Source: DATLFI01 sp035524895
GTDB lineage: Bacteria > Acidobacteriota > Thermoanaerobaculia > Multivoradales > Multivoraceae
DNA: 33,752 bases
Direction of reading: 5' to 3'
Assembly: GCA_035524895.1 (NCBI GenBank)
Contig: DATLFI010000339.1
Span: forward strand, 1 to 33,752
Shown here: piece by piece, positions 28,777-33,752 of the stretch
Position numbering within the stretch: the first letter of the stretch is position 1
Layout of the letters: each line of letters starts with the position of its first letter
Notes under the pieces: generated by a model
Databases searched by the model: none
What the model was told of the DNA's origin: nothing
What the model saw: only the letters and a program-made list of their open reading frames with translations
Position numbers and translations under genes: made by a program

Positions 28777-29702
28777 GGCGGTTCGCGCGTTTCTTCACCT
28801 CGTCGCCGCGGGTCTGCCGTGGACTCTTCCGGCGGCTCGGCGCTGTTCTGGTGGTGCTCGTCGCTGCCGTTGTGAGCGGCGCGCTCCAGGGCCCGGTCCA
28901 GGGCCAGACACAGGCCCTCATCGCGCCGAGCCGGGAGAGCCTCGCGAACGGTGTCGAGGTGCAGCTCCCGTCCGAGCTCGAAGACCTCCGCACCGAGCAG
29001 AAGCTGGGCGGCCGAGTGCCGTTGGACGTGAAGCTGACCGATCACGACGGGCGAACGATCGAGCTGGGTGCCCTCCTCGAAGAGCGTCCGATTCTCCTCG
29101 CACCGGTGTATTTCGACTGTCCGATGCTCTGCTCGCTGGTTCTCGACGGAGTTGTGCGATCGCTCAAGCCGCTGCGCCTGACGCCGGGGCAGGACTTCGA
29201 TGTCGTCGCGGTCAGCTTCGATCCTCGCGACACGCCGCAGAAGGCGGCGGCGAGTCGGACCACGGCTCTCCAGCGCTATCGGCGCCCCGATGCGGAACAG
29301 GGTTGGCGCTTCCTGGTCGGGGAGGAGCCCGAGGTCGCCCGGCTCATGGACGCGATCGGGTTCCGCTACCGCTTCGACCCGAAGAGCGGCGAGTACGCGC
29401 ATGCCGGCGTGGTCGTGCTGCTCACGCCGCAGGGCGAGGTGTCGCGCTACTTCTACGGCGTCGAGTTCCCGGCGCGGGACGTGCGCCTGGGCCTGGTGGA
29501 GGCCTCGCAGGGGCGCATCGGCTCGCTCGTCGACCAGGTGATGCTGTTCTGCTATCGCTACGACCCCGTGCTCGGCCGGTACAGCGCGGTCACCATGAAC
29601 GTGGTGCGCCTCGGCGGGGTGTTGACCGTGGCGGCGATCGCCGCGTTCGTGACCCTGATGCTGGTCCGCGAGCGCGCGCGCCGAAGGCTGACGACGGCGT
29701 GA
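28773..29702 (+). CDS. sco: Sco/SenC family copper chaperone with C-terminal helix
   Basis: A 309-residue protein with a signal/anchor segment (about 22-40), a Sco domain and a further membrane helix near the C-terminus (about 281-298). Copper ligands are Cys116 and Cys120 in YFDCPMLCSL and His210 in GEYAHAGVVVLLTP; VVAVSFDPRDTPQKA is the usual following block. The insertion between these and the extra C-terminal helix make it longer than the Sco protein at 10424. It overlaps the preceding gene (ATGA) and lies 51 bases before coxB, so it most likely services the CuA centre of the adjacent caa3 oxidase. Confidence 0.91.
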   Translation: MRRFARFFTSSPRVCRGLFRRLGAVLVVLVAAVVSGALQGPVQGQTQALIAPSRESLANGVEVQLPSELEDLRTEQKLGGRVPLDVKLTDHDGRTIELGALLEERPILLAPVYFDCPMLCSLVLDGVVRSLKPLRLTPGQDFDVVAVSFDPRDTPQKAAASRTTALQRYRRPDAEQGWRFLVGEEPEVARLMDAIGFRYRFDPKSGEYAHAGVVVLLTPQGEVSRYFYGVEFPARDVRLGLVEASQGRIGSLVDQVMLFCYRYDPVLGRYSAVTMNVVRLGGVLTVAAIAAFVTLMLVRERARRRLTTA

Positions 29703-29753
29703 CGACGCACCGAGATGGAATGAACGTCGAGTCGACTTGACCCGGAGCCCACC

Positions 29754-30758
29754 TTGGAAACCCTCAGGCAGTTCCTGCCCAGCTTCTTCCAGCACCTGCC
29801 GCTCTACCCGGAGCAAGCGTCGACCGTGGCGCCCGCGGTCGATGCACTGTACCTGGCGTGGGTGGCCCTGAGCTTGATCTTCTCGGTGTTGATCGTGGGC
29901 GCGACGGTGTACCTCGGTGTGCGCTACCGGCGGCGTCGCGTCGGCGACGCGGGAGAGGCCGACTTCGAGGCGCCGGCGGTCGAGCTGCTCTCGATGGCGG
30001 TGCCGTTCGTCATCGCGATGGCGATGTTCGTCTGGGGCACGAAGGTCTACATCGACCTGCGGCGGCCGCCCGAGGACGCCGTGGAGTACTTCGCCTTCGG
30101 CAAGCAGTGGATGTGGAAGTACCAGCACCCGAACGGCTTGCGCCAGATCAACGACCTCACGATTCCCGTGGACACTCCGATCAAGATGACCCTGGCCTCC
30201 GAGGACGTGTTGCACGCCTTCTTCGTGCCGGCGTTCCGGGTCAAGCAAGACGTGGTGCCCGGCCGCTACAACGTGGTGTGGTTCGAGGCCACGAAGACCG
30301 GCCAGTTCCGCATGTTCTGCGCCGAATACTGCGGCACCGACCATTCGAAGATGGGTGGCATCGTGACCGTGCTCGAGAAGGAAGAGTACGAGGCGTGGCT
30401 GCGCGGCGAGGGCCAGCCCACGGCCAGTCCGGCGGCGGCGGGCGAAGACCTCTTCACGTCGCTGGCCTGCTCGACGTGCCACGGCGTCGAGGACAGCGAG
30501 CGGGGTCCGTCGCTCCATGGCTTGTTCGGCTCGGAGGTGCGTCTCGCATCCGGAACGACGATCGAGGTCGACGAGAGGTACCTCAGGGAGTCGATCCTGA
30601 ATCCGCTCCAGAAGGTGCGGCCCGGCTACCTGCCCTTGATGCCGACCTATGCCGGGCAGGTGACCGAGGAGCAGGTGGTCAGCCTGGTGACCTACATCAA
30701 GGGGCTGACCGCGCCGCCTGCGCCGGAAGCGGGCCTCGCCGAGGTTGCCGGCGGATGA
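29754..30758 (+). CDS. coxB: caa3-type cytochrome c oxidase subunit II with fused cytochrome c
   Basis: A 334-residue protein with two N-terminal helices (about 33-56 and 78-98), a cupredoxin CuA domain and a C-terminal cytochrome c domain. CuA ligands are His154, Cys189, Glu191 (backbone), Cys193, His197 and Met200 (CAEYCGTDHSKM). FGKQWMWKYQHPNG (115-128) is the aromatic electron-entry region. Heme c is bound by CSTCH (239-243), with Met296 in LPLMPTYAG the likely ligand. The fusion defines a caa3-type oxidase that can take electrons directly from ACIII. The TTG start has GGAG seven bases upstream. Confidence 0.95.
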   Translation: METLRQFLPSFFQHLPLYPEQASTVAPAVDALYLAWVALSLIFSVLIVGATVYLGVRYRRRRVGDAGEADFEAPAVELLSMAVPFVIAMAMFVWGTKVYIDLRRPPEDAVEYFAFGKQWMWKYQHPNGLRQINDLTIPVDTPIKMTLASEDVLHAFFVPAFRVKQDVVPGRYNVVWFEATKTGQFRMFCAEYCGTDHSKMGGIVTVLEKEEYEAWLRGEGQPTASPAAAGEDLFTSLACSTCHGVEDSERGPSLHGLFGSEVRLASGTTIEVDERYLRESILNPLQKVRPGYLPLMPTYAGQVTEEQVVSLVTYIKGLTAPPAPEAGLAEVAGG

Positions 30759-30828
30759 ATCCGGCGACGGCACGCATCGCTGGAAAGAGGTTTCGGGAAA
30801 CGCACAGTCCATCGAGGCAGATCACGTG

Positions 30829-32499
30829 ATGAGCAGCGCGACAACGGTCCCGGCCCCGAGGCCGCCCGAGAAGAACTACCTGAACGCGGACTGGAGCCTG
30901 AAGTCCTGGCTCCTGTCGGTCGACCACAAGAGGATCGCCATCCTCTACCTGGTGTCGGTGTCTGCCTTCTTCATGGTCGGCGGACTCTTCGCGATGATGA
31001 TCCGTATCGAGTTGCTGACTCCGGCGGCGGACCTGCTGTCCACCGACTCCTACAACCGGATGTTCACGCAGCACGGCGTGGTGATGATCTTCTTCTTCCT
31101 CATCCCGTCGATTCCCGCGGTGTTCGGCAACTTCGTGCTGCCGCTGATGCTGGGCACGATCGACGTCGCGTTCCCGCGGCTGAACCTGGCGAGCTGGTAC
31201 ATCTACAGCCTCGGCGGCCTGTTCGGGGTTTGCGCGATCCTCTTCGGCGGCGTCGATACCGGCTGGACCTTCTACACGCCGCTGAGCTCGGTCTACTCGA
31301 ACTCCAACGTGCTGCTCGCCGCGATGGGCGCTTTCATCGCGGGGTTCTCCTCGATCCTCACGGGCATGAACTTCCTGGTGACCATCCACCGCATGCGCGC
31401 GCCGGGCATGGGCTGGTTCCGGCTGCCGCTCTTCGTCTGGGCGATGTACGCCACCAGCATCATCAACATCCTCGGCACGCCGGTGATCGCGATCACGCTG
31501 CTGCTGGTGATGGCCGAGCGGGTCGCGAAGCTGGGCATTTTCGATCCCGCCCTGGGCGGCGATCCCGTGCTGTTCCAGCACCTGTTCTGGTTCTATTCGC
31601 ATCCGGCGGTGTACATCATGATCCTGCCCGCGATGGGCGTGATCTCGGAGCTGATCGCCGCGTTCTCGCGCAAGCGGATTTTCGGCTACAAGTTCGTGGC
31701 CTACTCGAGCGTCGGCATCGCGGTGCTCGGCTTCCTGGTGTGGGCGCACCACATGTTCACCAGCGGCATGTCGATCTACGCAGCGACGGTGTTCTCGGTG
31801 CTGACGATGCTGATCGCGGTGCCCACGGCGGTGAAGGTGATCAACTGGATCACCACGATGTACCGCGGATCGGTGGCGTGGGAGACACCGATGCTCTACG
31901 CCGTCGGGTTCATCGGCCTGTTCACCATCGGGGGGCTCACGGGACTGATGCTGGCGACGCTCGGCATCAATCCTCACCTGCACGACACCTACTTCGTGGT
32001 CGCGCATTTCCACTACGTGATGGTGGGCGGCGCGATCATGGGCTTCATGGGCGCGCTGCACTATTGGTGGCCGAAGATGACCGGCCGCATGTACGCGCAG
32101 GGCTGGTCGAAGCTCTCCGCGATCCTGATCTTCGCCGGGTTCAACCTCACCTTCTTCCCGCAGTTCCTGCTCGGCTACATGGGCATGCCGCGCCGCTACG
32201 CCTCGTACCCGGAGGAGTTCCAGGTGCTCAACGTGATGTCGTCGGCCGGCGCGAGCATCCTGGGGGTGGGCTACCTGCTGCCGGCGGTCTACTTCGGGTG
32301 GTCCTTGTGGTACGGCGAGAAGGCTTCGCGCAACCCGTGGGGTGCGGTGGGTCTGGAATGGCAAGCGCCCTCGCCGCCGCCCGTGCACAACTGGGACCGT
32401 GACCCGGTCGTCACCGAGGTCTACGACTACACCGACGAAACGATCGTGCGGGAGCTCCGCCAGCGCGCCGCAATCGCCCGGGAGGTGCCGATTGGCTGA
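30829..32499 (+). CDS. coxA: Cytochrome c oxidase subunit I, type A2-like heme-copper oxidase
   Basis: A 556-residue, twelve-helix catalytic subunit. Heme a ligands are His82 (TQHGVVMIFFF) and His395; heme a3 ligand is His393 (VVAHFHYVMVG); CuB ligands are His258, His307 and His308; the cross-linked tyrosine is Tyr262. The Glu of HPEVY in mitochondrial-type enzymes is Ala260 (YSHPAVY), preceded by Tyr-Ser, the pattern of A2-type oxidases such as Rhodothermus caa3. Lys336 in TAVKVINW corresponds to the K-channel lysine. ATG 30829 is chosen; the adjacent GTG 30826 is also possible with GAGG upstream. It reduces O2 to water and pumps protons. Confidence 0.96.
   Translation: MSSATTVPAPRPPEKNYLNADWSLKSWLLSVDHKRIAILYLVSVSAFFMVGGLFAMMIRIELLTPAADLLSTDSYNRMFTQHGVVMIFFFLIPSIPAVFGNFVLPLMLGTIDVAFPRLNLASWYIYSLGGLFGVCAILFGGVDTGWTFYTPLSSVYSNSNVLLAAMGAFIAGFSSILTGMNFLVTIHRMRAPGMGWFRLPLFVWAMYATSIINILGTPVIAITLLLVMAERVAKLGIFDPALGGDPVLFQHLFWFYSHPAVYIMILPAMGVISELIAAFSRKRIFGYKFVAYSSVGIAVLGFLVWAHHMFTSGMSIYAATVFSVLTMLIAVPTAVKVINWITTMYRGSVAWETPMLYAVGFIGLFTIGGLTGLMLATLGINPHLHDTYFVVAHFHYVMVGGAIMGFMGALHYWWPKMTGRMYAQGWSKLSAILIFAGFNLTFFPQFLLGYMGMPRRYASYPEEFQVLNVMSSAGASILGVGYLLPAVYFGWSLWYGEKASRNPWGAVGLEWQAPSPPPVHNWDRDPVVTEVYDYTDETIVRELRQRAAIAREVPIG
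32481..32485 (+). promoter_or_regulatory. Ribosome binding site fixing the coxC TTG start
   Basis: GGAGG lies six bases before TTG 32492, within the 3' end of coxA. It decides the start of coxC, which otherwise has no ATG or GTG at a sensible position before the conserved region. Confidence 0.7.
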
Positions 32500-33244
32500 G
32501 CAGGCTTCCGCCCACGGCGCTCACGTGCCGGCACACACCGGCCATGGCGACGCCCCGTTGGCGCACCACTTCAACAGCTACGAGCAGCAGCGCGAGGCTT
32601 CCTCGCTCGGCATGTGGTTCTTCATCGCCCAGGAGGTGCTCTTCTTCGGCGGGCTGTTCACCGTGTACCTGGTGTATCGGTCGCGCAACGCCCTCGACTT
32701 CGCGATCGCCTCGAGCGAGCTCGACGTCTTCTGGGGCGGCCTCAACACGGCGGTTCTGATCGCGTCGAGCTTCACCATGGCCATGGCGGTGCGAGCCGCG
32801 CAGCTCGGCAAGCGGAATCCGCTGGTGCTGTTCCTGATCCTGACCCTGCTGCTGGGCGGGGTGTTCGTGGGAATCAAGTACATCGAGTACACCGCGAAGA
32901 TCGAACACCACCTCTTCCCCGGCATGTCTGATTTCCACTTCGAGGTGCCGCCGACCGTGGTCGAGCACTTCGCGCTGTCGGCGGAACGCGTGGCGGTGAT
33001 GCAACAGCGGGCGAGGGTGTTCTTCTCGATCTACTTCGCGATGACCGGCCTCCACGCGCTGCACATGCTGATCGGCATGGGGCTGATCGTCTGGCTGCTC
33101 TTCCCGGCATGGAAGGGTAGGTTCAACCACGACTACCACAACCCGATAGAGAACTTCGGGTTGTACTGGCACTTCGTGGACCTGGTCTGGATCTTCCTGT
33201 TCCCCCTGCTCTACCTGCTGGGCCGGAACATCCCGCACGCGTGA
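32492..33244 (+). CDS. coxC: Cytochrome c oxidase subunit III
   Basis: A 250-residue membrane protein with a His-rich N-terminus (about 8-27) and five main membrane segments. SSLGMWFFIAQEVLFFGGLFTVYLVYR (from residue 38) carries the conserved Glu48, and YFAMTGLHALHMLIGMGLIVWL plus YWHFVDLVWIFLFPLLYLLG are the subunit III signatures. It lacks the first two helices of mitochondrial CoxC, as is usual in five-helix bacterial forms. The start is TTG with a strong Shine-Dalgarno; it overlaps the coxA stop by eight bases. Subunit III stabilises subunit I and its proton uptake. Confidence 0.94.
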   Translation: MAEQASAHGAHVPAHTGHGDAPLAHHFNSYEQQREASSLGMWFFIAQEVLFFGGLFTVYLVYRSRNALDFAIASSELDVFWGGLNTAVLIASSFTMAMAVRAAQLGKRNPLVLFLILTLLLGGVFVGIKYIEYTAKIEHHLFPGMSDFHFEVPPTVVEHFALSAERVAVMQQRARVFFSIYFAMTGLHALHMLIGMGLIVWLLFPAWKGRFNHDYHNPIENFGLYWHFVDLVWIFLFPLLYLLGRNIPHA

Positions 33245-33264
33245 CCTGTACGGAGCGATAAGAG

Positions 33265-33615
33265 ATGGCCGAAGTCCACGTGTCGCCGGTCCGGGTCTAC
33301 CTCGGGATCCTGTTGACCCTCTTGGTGCTGACCGTGGTCACTGTGGAGGTAGCGGACCACGATTGGGGCGTCTTCAACGACGTGGTGGCCCTCGGTGTCG
33401 CGATCACCAAGGCGAGCCTGGTGGTGCTGTTCTTCATGCACGTCAAGTACGCCGGCAAACTGGTGCAGGTGGTCGTGGCCGCGGCTTTCTTCTGGCTGCT
33501 CATCCTCTTCGGCCTGACGATCCTCGATTACGCCACCCGGTACGACATGATGCCGGACCCTCCACCCCTGGAGGGCCCGCTCACGCTCGAGGCCGGAACA
33601 CCCGGATCACACTAG
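33265..33615 (+). CDS. coxD: Cytochrome c oxidase subunit IV (small bacterial type)
   Basis: A 116-residue protein with three membrane helices (about 10-29, 37-58 and 66-90), including the family block VALGVAITKASLVVLFFMHVKYAGKL. Small subunit IV proteins of this type complete caa3 and related oxidases and have no cofactor. An AAGAG-type ribosome binding site precedes the ATG. It ends the cox operon, 20 bases after coxC, and is followed by a large inverted repeat. Confidence 0.92.
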   Translation: MAEVHVSPVRVYLGILLTLLVLTVVTVEVADHDWGVFNDVVALGVAITKASLVVLFFMHVKYAGKLVQVVVAAAFFWLLILFGLTILDYATRYDMMPDPPPLEGPLTLEAGTPGSH

Positions 33616-33643
33616 CAGCCCGTGGTGAAACCCGCGTGAGGCT

Positions 33644-33746
33644 GCGCGCGGGGATCTGCGGCCGCTGGCAAGGCGTGGCCGACGAACGCGATGCGGTGAC
33701 ATCGTGCAGGAGGCCCAACGCAGCCAGCGGCCGCAAACCCCCGCGC
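33644..33746. repeat. Large imperfect inverted repeat after coxD
   Basis: The inner arms GCGGCCGCTGGC (33658-33669) and GCCAGCGGCCGC (33723-33734) are perfect reverse complements. They extend, after a 4-base mismatched bulge on each side, into GCGCGGGG (33646-33653) and CCCCGCGC (33739-33746). The 53-base interior contains another small hairpin (CGATG...CATCG). The RNA could fold into a long stem with a structured loop. It may act as an operon-end processing or termination structure, or be a dispersed intergenic repeat; no T tract follows within the window. Confidence 0.6.
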
Positions 33747-33752
33747 CCCAGG

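Overview
This is a gene-dense, high-GC (roughly two-thirds G+C by eye) bacterial chromosome segment devoted to aerobic respiration and heme synthesis. Two lipoprotein cytochromes, many CXXCH cytochromes that must mature outside the cytoplasm, Tat-signal iron-sulfur proteins, a C5-pathway heme route and two alternative complex III (ACIII) loci point to a Gram-negative-type aerobe. Phyla where such operons are common include Acidobacteriota, Myxococcota and relatives; the sequence alone does not let me choose. GTG and TTG starts and 1-8 base gene overlaps are frequent. I saw no tRNA, rRNA, CRISPR array or mobile element.

Region 1 (1-10043, minus strand). Reading leftwards from 10043 the order is actA (pentaheme cytochrome), actB (Fe-S/molybdopterin-like subunit), actE (lipoprotein monoheme cytochrome), a 627-residue CydA-like integral membrane protein, two membrane-anchored monoheme cytochromes c, and a diheme cytochrome c joined to an ethylbenzene-dehydrogenase-type heme domain. 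A universal stress protein cut by the window edge follows. The locus lacks actC, actD and actF; a bd-oxidase-superfamily protein without a recognisable quinol loop sits after actE. This looks like a hybrid ACIII/bd-type respiratory module and is the most interesting item here.

Region 2 (10044-14453, plus strand). After a 380-base intergenic stretch with a striking 37-base palindrome come a Sco copper chaperone, ferrochelatase (hemH), protoporphyrinogen oxidase (hemG, HemY type) and a FGE/SUMF1-like protein, the last three translationally coupled.

Region 3 (14478-20207, minus strand). Sulfurtransferase, HAD hydrolase, hemA, hemL, hemB and a small four-helix membrane protein. With region 2 this supplies early and late heme-synthesis steps between two heme-rich respiratory loci.

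Region 4 (20208-33752, plus strand). A divergent intergenic region holds a perfect Rex-type operator (TTGTGAA-N4-TTCACAA) over a plausible promoter, followed by a full ACIII operon actABCDEF, a small His-rich membrane protein, a second Sco protein and a caa3-type cytochrome oxidase (coxB with fused heme c, coxA, coxC, coxD). ACIII would oxidise quinol and pass electrons through its hemes to the CuA/heme c subunit of the caa3 oxidase, with Sco helping load CuA. The window ends in a large inverted repeat just after coxD.
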